Shown here: positions 21,525 through 31,221 of the stretch, one piece after another
Layout of the letters: each line of letters begins with the position of its first letter
How positions within the stretch are numbered: the stretch's first letter is position 1
Assembly: GCA_963575645.1 (NCBI GenBank)
Contig: OY754469.1
Span: 11,736,001 to 11,800,000, forward strand
DNA from: Xanthostigma xanthostigma
Taxonomy: Eukaryota > Arthropoda > Insecta > Raphidioptera > Raphidiidae
Direction of reading: 5' to 3'
DNA: 64,000 bases
The notes under the pieces: generated by a model
Seen by the model: only the letters and a program-made list of their open reading frames with translations
What the model was told of the DNA's origin: nothing
Databases searched by the model: none
Made by a program: the position numbers and the translations under genes

Positions 21525-21700
21525 CTAGCTGCCCGGTCCGGCTTCGCCAGGATTTGTAGATTGCCTATTAAATAGACATAATATTAAGCTAAATCGAGCT
21601 TTCTTATAGAATATTTGCAGGGCGTTGTCATATACTTATTAATAATAACCATCACGATTGAAACGAAACACGGCAGCGATAACAGTAGTATTGCAGTCTT
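21525..21700 (-). mobile_element. Helitron-like 3' terminus, minus strand
   Basis: On the minus strand this reads GGCGAAGCCGGACCGGGCAG followed by CTAG and T. GC hairpin plus CTAG plus T is the classical Helitron 3' end. The same end type recurs at 52462 and 52710 on the minus strand. The matching TC 5' end is not identified, and the ~160-bp array that follows may lie within the same element. Confidence 0.6.
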
Positions 21701-21817
21701 GCCTCACGGGGCTTCGCCTCACTCGACAACGACAACAGCAGTGGGGTTGAAGTGTGTGTGTGTGTGATAAAGAGATAGAGAAAGAGAGTATGGGCTGAAT
21801 TGAAGCGTGTTGTGGTC

Positions 21818-23475
21818 ATAGAGATATTACAGAGTACGCGAAAGTGTCTGCAATAAAGAAAGAAAACAGTTCCTTATCTCTATATGGTAAAACTAATGAT
21901 GCAAAACAATGCTGATTTGAGTAAACAAATTTCTGGTTTTCTGCAGCGTTCTCTCTCTTAACTGAGGACACTTTCACTCTAGAGTACACGATAGAGCAGT
22001 GAACGTGTCTGCATTTAAGAGAGAGAGAGAACAGTTCTTTATCTCTATGGTAACTAATGATGCAAAACAATGCTGGTTTGAGTAAACAAATTTCTGGTTT
22101 TCTGCAGCGTTATCTCTCTTAACCGAGGACACTTTCACTCTAGAGTACACGATAGAGCAGTGAACGTGTCTGCATTTAAGAGAGAGAGAAAACAGTTCCT
22201 TATCTCTATGGTAACTAATGATGCAAAACAATGCTGATTTGAGTAAACAAATGTCTGGTTTTCTGCAACGTTCTCTCTCTTAACTGAGGACACTTTCACT
22301 CTAGAGTACACGATAGAGCAGTGAACGTGTCTGCATTTAAGAGAGAGACCAGATCCTTGTCTCTATGGTGACTAATGATGCAAAACAATGCTGATTTGAG
22401 TAAACAAATTTCTGGTTTTCTGCAGCGTTCACTCTTTTAACTGAGGACACTTTCACTCTAGAGTACACGATTGAGCAGTGAACGTGTCTGCATTTAAGAG
22501 AGAGAACAGTTCCTTATCTCTATATGGTAACTAATGATGCAAAACAATGCTGATTTGAGTAAACAAATTTCTGGTTTTCTGCAGCGTTCTCTCTCTTAAC
22601 TGAGGACACTTTCACTCTAGAGTACACGATTGAGCAGTGAACGTGTCTGCATTTAAAAGAGAGAGAACAGTTCCTTATGTCTATGGTAACTAATGATGCA
22701 AAACAATGCTGGTTTGAGTAAACAAATTTCTGGTTTTCTGCAGCGTTCTCTCTCTTAACTGAGGACACTTTCACTCTAGAGTACACGATAGAGCAGTGAA
22801 CGTGTCTGCATTTAAGAGAGAGAACAGTTCTTTATCTCTATGGTAACTAATGATGCAAAACAATGCTGGTTTGAGTAAACAAATTTCTGGTTTTCTGCAG
22901 CGTTATCTCTCTTAACCGAGGACACTTTCACTCTAGAGTACACGATAGAGCAGTGAACGTGTCTGCATTTTAGAGAGAGAGAAAACAGTTCCTTATCTCT
23001 ATGGTAACTAATGATGCAAAACAATGCTGATTTGAGTAAACAAATGTCTGGTTTTCTGCAACGTTCTCTCTCTTAACTGAGGACACTTTCACTCTAGAGT
23101 ACACGATTGAGCAGTGAACGTGTCTGCATTTAAGAGAGAGAACAGTTCCTTATCTCTATATGGTAACTAATGATGCAAAACAATGCTGATTTGAGTAAAC
23201 ATATTTCTGGTTTTCTGCAGCGTTCTCTCTCTTAACTGAGGACACTCACTGTAGAGTACACGATAGAGCAGTGAACGTGCCTGCATTTGAGAGAGAGAAC
23301 AGTTCCTTATCTGATATCTCTATATGGTAACTAATGATGCAAAACAATGCTGATTTGAGTAAACAAATTTCTGGTTTTCTGCAGCGTTCTCTCTCTTAAC
23401 TGAGGACACTCATTCTAGAGTACACGACAGAGCAGTGAACGTGTCTGCATTTAAGAGAGAGAACAGTTTCTTATC
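21818..23475. repeat. Ten-unit ~160-bp tandem array
   Basis: The word AAACAATGCTG recurs at 21904, 22065, 22226, 22383, 22542, 22701, 22858, 23019, 23178 and 23342, giving steps of 157-164 bp. Each unit has TGGTAACTAATGATGC, TTTGAGTAAACAAATTTCTG, GAGGACACTTTCACTCTAGA and a variable GAGAGAGA tract that causes the length differences. The minus strand is open through several units by repetition only. A single related unit with inverted ends lies at 26690-26915. Confidence 0.95.
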
Positions 23476-24189
23476 CGGTCTCCCCTACGCTCTCTCTCAC
23501 ACTTCAAATACCTAGCCAAAAATGTTTGATATAGCTCTTGGACTATTACGCTCAAGTTCTTCTCCGTGTCCTTCAATAAATAAAATTATCGACCAATTAT
23601 TTATTGAAGAGTTCTAATCAGACGTTAATCAAAGATTTGATTCTTCTCCGTGTGCTGCATTTTAATTGGCACCCAGTAAAAACAGTAGAACAGTAAGTGC
23701 TAGCCGATAGGAGTAAGTGGAGAGTGGTCGTAGCGTGATATTATATAGTTTTGCCTTTTTCTTTTTTAATATGTATTGTGTTCGATAGTATTATGGCTGA
23801 ATTACGTGTTCCACGCCACAACGCATGTGTGTTATGTCCACTGAATATTCGCCATACTAATTCATCATAAAAAAAACACGGTGTGACAAAAAAAAAACAC
23901 ATTTCTACAGCGCCGATAGCACCCTATCCGTATAAGGTTGCATGTTTATCCAAATGAAAGATATATAGAAATCCACTTTAGACACTGACTAATTTCGGGA
24001 GAATTCATTTTGCCTGATTTGCCTTTTTTTCATTTGTTTTCGTCTAGCCGTTAATCCATTTGTCGGTCTCATGTTTGGTTTAATTATCGCGATATCAAAT
24101 GAATTGACTTAATATGAACCGTGTAAAAATACACTTCATTAGGAATAACGGCGAGACAAATTATAAATACGTAATATTAACTACATAAT
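23476..24189. other. Unassigned interval around a small foldback insert
   Basis: Apart from the 23570-23640 insert no gene or repeat copy is seen. Confidence 0.4.
23570..23640 (+). mobile_element. 71-bp foldback insert flanked by 13-bp direct repeats
   Basis: Bounded by perfect copies of TTCTTCTCCGTGT (23557-23569 and 23641-23653). It starts with a palindrome whose arms are CTTCAATAAATAA and TTATTTATTGAAG around ATTATCGACCAAT, and continues AGTTCTAATCAGACGTTAAT and CAAAGATTTGA. The same sequence in reverse lies at 9370-9436 with different flanking direct repeats, which proves independent insertions of one family. Confidence 0.75.
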
Positions 24190-24411
24190 ATATAAAATCG
24201 TTTGTCCTGACTGACTGACTGACTGATTCATCAACGCCTAGGTCAAACAGCTTGAGCTATAAACTTAAAATTTGGACAGTACGTTCCTTTTATGACGTAA
24301 GCACCCACTAAGAAGGGGTTTTTTAAAACTCGCATTCTAAGGGGGTGCAAAGGTTTCTGATAAAATGGTCTTATTTCAAAAATCGTTAAAGTCGAAACCT
24401 AGGGTATATTT
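24190..24411 (+). repeat. Widespread-type insect repeat, 5' portion (probable)
   Basis: TATAAAATCGTTTGTCCTGA followed by (CTGA)n, then TCAACGCCTAGGTCAAACAG and AAACTTAAAATTTGGACAG. This resembles repeat 5' ends common in arthropods. No partner in this window and no coding sequence, so the class is left open. Confidence 0.35.
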
Positions 24412-24452
24412 TTAATAAATACAATTATCGACCACTTTTTCCGACAATTATA
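24412..24452 (-). repeat. Truncated copy of the ~70-bp foldback family
   Basis: On the minus strand it reads TGTCGGAAAAAGTGGTCGAT then AATTGTATTTATT, the head seen at 25228 and 49740, and stops before the ATTCAGACG part. Confidence 0.5.
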
Positions 24453-24503
24453 TTGACAAGAATTATATAATTATGATTATAATTCATAAATATATAATTA
24501 CTA

Positions 24504-25200
24504 GAGTGACCTGTGCGAATTATTCGCACTAAATAAGTATAATAATTATCACTTTGCAAAATTATTTTTTAAATATGATTGCAGGTATTCAATTCGTTTC
24601 TAATTTTGCACACTGCTTATAACGTTCTTCTTTTTGTTGTATTACAATATGAAGCTCAGATGACAAATCTAAGAATTACTAATATTTTACTAAAATTGTC
24701 ATATAGAGGCGCAAGTAGCAAAAGGGTTGAGCTAAGCCGTCAGATGGCATCATGCAGCATTGCTGTGACGTTGTTCAGCTTTGCTCGCTGTTTTAAAATT
24801 ACAGCCGTCAGATGGCAGTATGCAGTATTGTGTCTTAATGTATATGTTATGTAAACAAATCATTCAACTCAATTTAATGAATCAAAATTTATTGCAGGTA
24901 TTCAATTCGTTTCTAATTTTGCACACTGATTAATACGTTTTTCTTTTTCTTGTATTACCTACAATATGAAGGTCAGATGACAGATCGAAGTGTTGACGTT
25001 GTTTCAAAATTAAAGCCGTCAGATGCCAGACGTTGTTCAGCGTTGCTGTATTGTGTCTTAATGTAATTTTAATAATTAATTAATTTACAAAAACAAAAGC
25101 AATAATACATTTTTTAGTTGTCGATATAATATAATTTATGTGGAGAAATTGTGAGGTTTTTTCTAAAAAGGGAGGCAAACATCTTAACCTTAGCGTATTA
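24504..25200 (+). mobile_element. Left half of a TA-flanked long-TIR element
   Basis: Begins after TA with GAGTGACCTGTGCGAATTAT and continues through the ~115-bp block also found at both ends of 39047-39649 and at 63740. An internal part (GCAGGTATTCAATTCGTTTC) is repeated at 24892. GGAGGCAAAC near 25180 matches the interior of the 39-kb copy in reverse. CCGTCAGATGGCA words recur. There is no right terminus, so this is a rearranged or truncated copy. Confidence 0.65.
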
Positions 25201-25227
25201 ATATATATGATTTTGAATATAATTGTC

Positions 25228-25292
25228 TGAAAAAGTGATTGATAATTTTATTTATTGAAGAGTATTATTCAGACGTTAATGAAAGATTTGTA
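25228..25292 (+). repeat. Copy of the ~70-bp family with linear head
   Basis: TCTGAAAAAGTGATTGATAA, TTTTATTTATTGAAGAGTAT and ATTCAGACGTTAATGAAAGA follow the family sequence. The 5' part is not palindromic here, in contrast to the 9.4- and 23.6-kb copies. Flanking duplication not clear. Confidence 0.6.
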
Positions 25293-25994
25293 TATTTTTA
25301 ATGTTAAAATCAAAATAGTTTTGAGTCGACTCTATAAATGACCATTATTTAGAATCATTTGATTATTTATTTTAGTCGTTATTTTAATTTTTTATTGTGG
25401 AAAGTTAACATGCAATATAAAAAATGCCGACTTTTCCATTAAATTAAAAATGAAAAATGTTTTAATAAATTCCATGTTAAAATTGTTCTACATTAATTTA
25501 ACTAACTTTTTGATTTAAAAGTATAATAGTAAAATATATAATACCTACAATAAATAAATAAAACAAAATATAATAACTTTTGCGTTGCGTTTGGCCATTT
25601 TTTTGAACTACTCTATAAAAATTATTCATAATTTTCTGTTAATCTAGATATATTATATCTCACTGTTTATTCATGTTAAAAATCAAATATATTCTTTAAA
25701 AACAAAATATATTCACACATAAGAAGCGTGCTAATTCAGCCGTGTTCTAAACTGCGTTGTTTATTTATTAACTTCAAGAAAACTAGGTTTTCAATTCGGC
25801 TGCATTTTTTTTGTATGTGATGTCCGTCGATGATTCTTTTTTTATTTGATAGAATAGGTATGTCTCAAAGCTGGTCCCATATAAATTTTATCAAAATCGG
25901 TTCAGCGACTTTTTAGAAAATTAACGAAAATCAAAGAAATGCAAAAATTGTAGTTGGCGTGAACGTTACTCTTCGGTTTCATTAGACACTTAAA
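25293..25994. other. Unassigned AT-rich interval
   Basis: No gene. A phrase near 25870-25915 (GGTCCCATATAAATTTTATC, AAAATCGGTTCAGCGACT) resembles LINE or Helitron tails but is too short to assign. Confidence 0.4.
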
Positions 25995-26009
25995 AAAAAT
26001 AAATTTTAA

Positions 26010-26206
26010 ATAAAAAACTCGTTTTATTAATTGAACCTTTAAAAAAGGGTCACTAAAAAGCGTAAAATAAAAAAGTTTTGAGGTCGGCACCAATTTTATA
26101 TACATAAAACGTGATAGTAATTAAATAGGTGCCGACCTCCAAAATTTTGTTATTTTACGCTTTATAGTAACCATTTTTTGAAAGTTCAATTTAAAAAAAA
26201 AAGGTT
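26010..26206. repeat. Foldback repeat with ~80-bp arms
   Basis: Left arm 26010-26091 (ATTGAACCTTTAAAAAAGGG, AAAAGCGTAAAATAA, GAGGTCGGCACC) is inverted at 26128-26206 (GGTGCCGACCTC, TTATTTTACGCTTTATAGTA, TTGAAAGTTCAAT). The 36-bp AT-rich loop could allow a hairpin in RNA. No target duplication resolved. Confidence 0.8.
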
Positions 26207-26282
26207 TTTTTACACTAAACACAATCTGAACAGTCCAAAGTGCATTGGTTATGTACTTAATTTGGGAATGATTTAAAAGAAA

Positions 26283-26651
26283 TCTATACTAATATAATAT
26301 AAAGCTGAAGAGTTTGTTTGTTGGGTTGGTTGGATGAACGCGCTAATCTAAGGAACTACTGGTTCGAATGGAAAAAACATTTTTTTGTTGGATAGCCCAT
26401 TTATCGAGGAAGTCTATAGGCTATATAATATGACGCTACGACCAATAGGAGCGGAACATCAATGAAAAATGTTGCAAAATATAACTCAAAATTTGTCCGT
26501 CCGACAAAAACTTTTGAACGGTAACTCCGATCTTCATGAAATTTGGACACAACATTCATCTCGGTAAACGAAGATGAACGTGCGTACCTACTCATGTTCC
26601 TCTCCCCCATTCGTTCTTTTGCACCCGGGTGAAACCGGGCGGGACCGCTAG
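26283..26651 (+). mobile_element. 369-bp non-autonomous Helitron, copy 1
   Basis: Starts TCTATACTAATATAATATAA and ends in a hairpin CCCGG/CCGGG (26624-26639) followed by GCGGGACCGCTAG. It sits between A (26282) and T (26652), matching Helitron insertion at AT without target duplication. The body contains GAACGCGCTAATCTAAGGAA and ACGACCAATAGGAGCGGAAC, words I associate with widespread insect Helitrons. There is no Rep/helicase coding sequence, so it depended on a source element. Confidence 0.85.
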
Positions 26652-26689
26652 TCTGTCATAAGCTTCAAATCAAAATTGTTTACTATAAC

Positions 26690-26915
26690 CATAGAGATAT
26701 AACAATAGAGTACGCGAGAGAACAGTGAAATTGTCTGCAATTAAGAGAGAGAGAGGACAGTTCCTTATCTCTATGGTAAACTAATGATGCAAAACAATGC
26801 TGATTTGAGTAAACAAATTTCTGGTTTTCTGCGACGTTCTCTCTCTTAACTGAAGACACTTTTACTTATAGCAAGCATACGCACTAGCGTACTCTAGTTA
26901 CTTAATATCTTTATG
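26690..26915. mobile_element. Single-unit relative of the ~160-bp array with inverted ends
   Basis: The unit matches the 21.8-23.5 kb array (CTAATGATGCAAAACAATGC, AACAAATTTCTGGTTTTCTG). It is bounded by CATAGAGATAT-AACAATAGAGTACGC and the inverse CATAAAGATATTAA...AGAGTACGC. The array's first unit begins with the same left end at 21818. It therefore looks like the miniature-transposon form from which the array expanded. Confidence 0.7.
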
Positions 26916-27560
26916 ATTTTAATTCTACAATTTCAGGATGACCTTCGCGATTAACTTTCATTAGGTCACATAGAAGAGACTACGTCGTTGTGACTCGTGT
27001 GCCGTTCGTGTACAATCGTCTCGTTTACATTTGTATTGAGATCAGTCTGCACATGCGTGAGACATGAATCGCAGCTTCCGGCTCTTAACTTAACACTTCC
27101 ACATGTTTTTACATACAATTTATAACTTATAATAGAAGAAGAAATGTTTGCCGGTGCAGGGCCTCATTTAAATTATCAAGTCTTACTGCAGTTCGATGAA
27201 GTATAAAATTATCTCTTATATAATTTTTAAATTACGTAGAACGGACAACTAGCTTGGAAAATACACTATATAGAAACAAAATAATAATATAATAATAAAG
27301 TGTTATCTTCTAGCTACTAATTAGTTAAGATTGCGATCCTTTATATCGAAATGATTGGATGGAGAGTGCAGCTTATGGATCAAATAAATACCGTACTTTT
27401 AATATTTTTCAATCATTTACCAATTTTCTTAACTATCAAAATTACAATTTTTGATTTTTTTACAAATTCAATTATACATGTATTAAAATTGGTGATTTTG
27501 CAGTTTTTTTGTTTTTAGTAATGCGTTGAACGTCCGTTTCTCGTCTTTATGTCATAACAG
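26916..27560. other. Unassigned interval
   Basis: No gene or repeat copy identified. Confidence 0.4.
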
Positions 27561-27564
27561 ACGC

Positions 27565-27905
27565 CATTAGCACCATTACTGTTTTCCATCTATCACACTT
27601 CCCGTTATTTTCTACATTTTTAAACTTCCACTTAATTAATAGCAATGGGCGAATGAAGGAATTTTAGGACATTAGGTAGGCAAATTTTGAGCGTAGGAGT
27701 TTGACATGGCTATGGCCTTGAATAAGGAACCATCTCGATGTTCATCTCGAATTATTAAGGGAAACCATGCAGGAAAACCACAACGAGATGGCCGGTACAA
27801 GAATTACCATTTCTCGGCGAGAGGCAGCAGGAAAAAGTCCCGGCCACATCTGCCCACGCCGGGATTCGAACCCGGTACCTCCCGAATGCGAATCTAAATG
27901 TGTAC
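27565..27905 (-). mobile_element. tRNA-derived SINE, near full length
   Basis: On the minus strand the B box GGGTTCGAATCCCGGC (near 27860) is followed by GGCCGGGACTTTTTCCTG, CTCTCGCCGAGAAATGG, CCTTATTCAAGGCCA and a 3' region to about 27565. The head matches the 2.5-3.4 kb array and the 3' region matches 59595-59777. That fits a Pol III-transcribed retroposon copied by LINE machinery. The A box is unclear. The plus-strand frames 27706-27897 and 27767-28045 are accidental. Confidence 0.75.
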
Positions 27906-28284
27906 CTACACTAGAAAAAAAAAACAATTCCGTTGTAAGTCTCGTAAAATGCCTCGCACCTGTCGGTTTGACTTTGTTACAAAATAGATTATTTTTTTCT
28001 CTTTTAAGAAACTTTTCGGTTAAAATAAAATTAATTTTAATGTAGAACAGAATACAGCCCTGTAGTAATAAAGGAGGGTAGAAATTGCGGTGAATTACGC
28101 ACGCCAAGTGAGACCAGCTGTGTACGGTGGTTGAAAAAAGATGAAGATGATGCCATTGCAATATCACGGTTCAAGGGCACATGTTTTATTTGGTAGAAAG
28201 GTATCCCTCAAGGGGGCAACATACTTGCTACGAAGTGTCTACAGATGTCGAACAATAAAACATAAGAGAAAAATTATAAAATTC
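27906..28284. other. Unassigned interval
   Basis: Several short open frames overlap the SINE edge; none has domain character. Confidence 0.4.
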
Positions 28285-28299
28285 ACTATTTATAAGAAA

Positions 28300-28640
28300 C
28301 AATACAATCTATATATAAACGCTCGTTTGTTCACAATCTTAAATATCCGAAATTTTTTCATCTATTGCCTTGAAATTTTGATACAACGTTGCATTCGAAT
28401 ATCGATTATATCGACGTCACACCTGTGATCGGTGAAAATATGCTTTTTTTGAAAACAGCACCATCTGTTGAACGTTAAATCAACACACGTTATACTAAAT
28501 ATCTTACGCCGCAGCGGTAGCGCCATCTATTGAATACAGCGCCATATTTTGAACGTTAAAACAACACACGCTATATACTGTATATTTTACGACAACGGGA
28601 GCGCCATCTCTTGAACGTAACAGCAACGTACGCAAACCGG
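28300..28640 (+). mobile_element. Helitron-like repeat F with ~80-bp internal minisatellite, copy 1
   Basis: The head TATATATAAACGCTCGTTTG...CAATCTTAAATATCC...TTGCATTCGAATA is followed by about three units of ~78 bp with GCGCCATCT.TTGAACGT, CAACACACGC.ATA and TATTTTACG. The same organisation occurs at 34870-35350. The minisatellite probably expanded inside the element before it spread. No terminal CTAG is seen, so the class is tentative. Confidence 0.6.
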
Positions 28641-29124
28641 ACTAATCCACGGCATTATTCTGCCGCGACTTTTTAAATTAAATATAGTCGTATTTTTCTG
28701 ACATTGCCCGCGAATAAGCAGCTCCCTGTTTTGATGGGTTAATGAGACCAACCCAAATATTTTATCTCGGTAATCGTGAAAGTCGAAAAAAGTCTTCGGC
28801 GAGATGCAGTTGTACACTGCCCGTCGTGTGAACTCAGAAACCGAATTACTTCCCAGTTTTGCGGTTTATATGTACATGTAACATATATGTAACAGTCGCG
28901 GTAGAAGAGGGAATACCGGTATACCTTGATAACACGGTACGATTATATATAGGTATTGATATTTGTATAAAAGTATCCATTAAAAAATAAATTGAAACAG
29001 TTAATTAAATGTGCAATTAAATAGTGAAATAAAAGCATTTCTGTAATCATAAGCAACATTTCAAAAAAAGTTTTATCATGATTCGTGAAATAGTTTTTAA
29101 GTTAAATCCTTTCTAAGCAGTTAT
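28641..29124. other. Unassigned interval
   Basis: No gene or repeat copy found. Confidence 0.4.
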
Positions 29125-29220
29125 CTATTTATTGTGTCACAATTTTGGCCGCGCTAATCTCCGAAACCACTGAAGAACCGATTTTAATGAAACTTGTAAA
29201 CTTGTAAATGTGTCTTGCTT
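29125..29220 (+). repeat. Dispersed repeat G
   Basis: GTGTCACAATTTTGGCCGCG, CTAATCTCCGAAACCACTGA, GATTTTAATGAAAC and GTAAATGTGTCTTGCTT recur at 44340-44430, and the first part in reverse at 7940-7985. These are probably ends of one LINE or Helitron family. Confidence 0.6.
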
Positions 29221-29367
29221 CTCAAGAAAACTATTTTAGTAACATGTCGCGACATCTAATAGAATTTACTCAAAGCTATAATTGTCAGAGTGACCGTCGG
29301 CAAAAATTTTACTGACAAATACTCTCCCCAAACTTTGTATATGGCTTCATTAGGCCTAGTCTGACAC

Positions 29368-29625
29368 CTATTTCCTCTATGACTTTTTTTGATTTTGGGG
29401 TGTTTTCCCTCTAAATTTTCCGAAACATGTCGTTTTGACGACATGTAAAATTTATAGATACTGGATAGCTTAAAAACTTCAACCAAATCGCTAAAATAAT
29501 GTTCTCTGACAAATAACATAAAATGTCTGACACCTCGAATATGTCGACATATTCGAGGTGTCAGACATTTCGGAAAATTAGAGGGAAAACGCCCCAAAAT
29601 AAAAAAAAGTCATAGAGGAAATAAC
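29368..29625. repeat. Foldback with a nested perfect 50-bp palindrome
   Basis: Outer arms are 29368-29424 (TTTCCTCTATGACTTTTTTT, GGGGTGTTTTCCCTCTAAAT) and its inverse 29571-29625. Inside are a 9-bp hairpin ACATGTCGT/ACGACATGT (29425-29446) and a perfect 50-bp palindrome at 29521-29570, centred on GTCGAC with half-site AAATGTCTGACACCTCGAAT plus ATGTC. The right outer arm abuts the palindrome directly. No target duplication is obvious. Confidence 0.9.
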
Positions 29626-30157
29626 AACAGACAGACAGACTGATAAAAATTTTAAAAACTGCTAAAATATATTTAAATAACATATTCATAAGACACAAGT
29701 CAAAATTAACATTAAAATCACATTTACGTAGGTGCAATCTGAACGAATCAGAATTGACTATGAAAATGTTATGAAAGCACAATATTTTTTAAAGGTACGA
29801 TCGCAAATGCATGTAACAAAAAACTGTTACATAACCATTGCATACTTAATTCATCTTTTTAAACGATTTTCACGTCTCTTTGAACTTTGATCGTATCGCA
29901 AACTTACCCTAGCTGTAAATAATTTACATCTGTATAGCTGAGTTTATAAATATTATAATATGCTTGCACTTTTCGGTTCGCAACGGAACGGCGAGTGAAT
30001 TTTAATAAGTTTTGTCAGTTTAATCTGTCCATCAACAGCACTTTGTTTTAGTGTTTACATGTTTTTTGTGCACTGCAAGGATTTTTTTGTGACCTGCCAT
30101 TCTGAACTGTTTATGTATCTATTATCTCTAATAATAAATCTATACGACGCGACGTAA
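29626..30157. other. Unassigned AT-rich interval
   Basis: Starts with ACAGACAGACAGACTGA, a LINE-tail-like phrase; otherwise nothing recognised. Confidence 0.4.
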
Positions 30158-30782
30158 TCTATACTTCTATATTAATATTTAAAGCTGAAGAGTTTGTTTG
30201 TTTGTTTGTTTGAACGCGCTAATCTCAGGAACTACTGGTTCAAATTGAATAATTTTTTTTTTTGTTGGATAGCCCATTTACCGAGGAAGGCTATAGGCTA
30301 TATAATATTACGCTACGACCATTAGGAGCGGAGCTTTAATGAAAAATGTTGCAAAAAGTATCTCAAAAATAAGCTTCGATTCATGTGAAATGTACTAACT
30401 AGATATACTCATATTAGTGATGAAAGAACACAACCTCAGGTAGATCAATCGGTAGCGCATGCGACTGTCAATATCAGGGACGTGGGTTCGAGCCCCACGT
30501 TGGGTGAATATATTTTTTTTTATTTTTTACATTGCTTTCTTCTAAGGCTTACATTTAAATTTATTTTAATTTTATTTAATTCATTTAAAAAAAAATATTA
30601 GTTAAAAAAAGTTTAAATACTGCTCTTTATCGACAAAAACTTTTGAACGGTAGGTAACTCCGATCATCATGAAATTTGGACACAACATTCATCTTGGTAA
30701 ACTAAAATGAATGTGTGTACTCATGTCCCTTCCTTCCCCATTCGTTCTTTTGCACCCGGGTGAAACCGGACTGGACCGCTAG
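30158..30782 (+). mobile_element. Helitron copy 2, interrupted
   Basis: Begins TCTATACTTCTATATTAATA and ends CCCGGGTGAAACCGG...GGACCGCTAG with T at 30783. Both halves match copy 1 (GAACGCGCTAATCTCAGGAA; GAAATTTGGACACAACATTC). Relative to copy 1, about 260 bp (30370-30630) are extra and include a tRNA-like segment. A TTTG run (30190-30210) is longer than in copy 1. Confidence 0.85.
30434..30506 (+). pseudogene. tRNA-Lys-like SINE head inside the Helitron
   Basis: Seventy-three bases align to tRNA-Lys: GATCAATCGGTAGCGCATG (D arm, A-box region) and GTGGGTTCGAGCCCCACGTT (T arm with intact B box). The anticodon loop reads CTGTCAA, and the D, anticodon and acceptor stems carry mismatches, so this is not a working tRNA. 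An AT-rich body follows to about 30630. The Helitron copy at 26.3 kb lacks it, so it was inserted or captured. Confidence 0.7.
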
Positions 30783-30898
30783 TAATTAATATGAGAAATG
30801 ATATTACGAAAATGACGTGATATTTTCTCCAAATACTTTTTTTTGACGTTATCGTTTTCATTTTTACAAGTGTTTCTTATAATCCAAGTCCCACCGTA

Positions 30899-31221
30899 TA
30901 ATGCACGTCACGGATCTAAAAGGTTCGGAAGTTAGTCACAACAGCATCGCAAAGACACGTTTTAGGCCGTTATTACTCCCACCACCTCTCAGCTACCTGC
31001 ACGGAACGTGCGCTCGTCGGTGATCGGCCGTGATCGCTCGTTGCCTTTGTCACTTGTCGCTTTCCTGCTTTAAAGTACAGTCGAGTACGCTATTGTCAAG
31101 TTTTTAAATTGTTACTTTAGTTTTGTTGAGTTGCCAGTTTGTAATTTTTCAACAGATTGTACAAGCGCAAGCCCGCATTTGCATCTAACTTTCGAGCCTT
31201 TTAGATTCGTGGCGAGTATTA
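30899..31221 (+). mobile_element. 323-bp TA-flanked miniature element H, copy 1
   Basis: Inverted ends of about 35 bp (TAATGCACGTCACGGATCTA, AAAGGTTCGGAAGTTAG) are flanked by TA on both sides. The same element lies in opposite orientation at 35718-36042. Moderate GC interior (CACTTGTCGCTTTCCTGCTT) shows no reading frame. TA duplication and compact size fit a Tc1/mariner-type non-autonomous element. Confidence 0.75.

Noticed and set aside
21816..23024. Several minus-strand frames with near-identical proteins
   Set aside because: All are translations of the same ~160-bp tandem unit and differ only where GA tracts shift the frame.
21691..23500. CRISPR array
   Set aside because: Repeats are contiguous ~160-bp units with no unique spacers, and the context is eukaryotic.
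27706..28045. Plus-strand frames over the SINE
   Set aside because: They are antisense readings of the SINE head with no conserved protein features.
30434..30506. Functional tRNA with anticodon GTC
   Set aside because: The body is tRNA-Lys-like, several stems are mismatched and it lies inside a Helitron.
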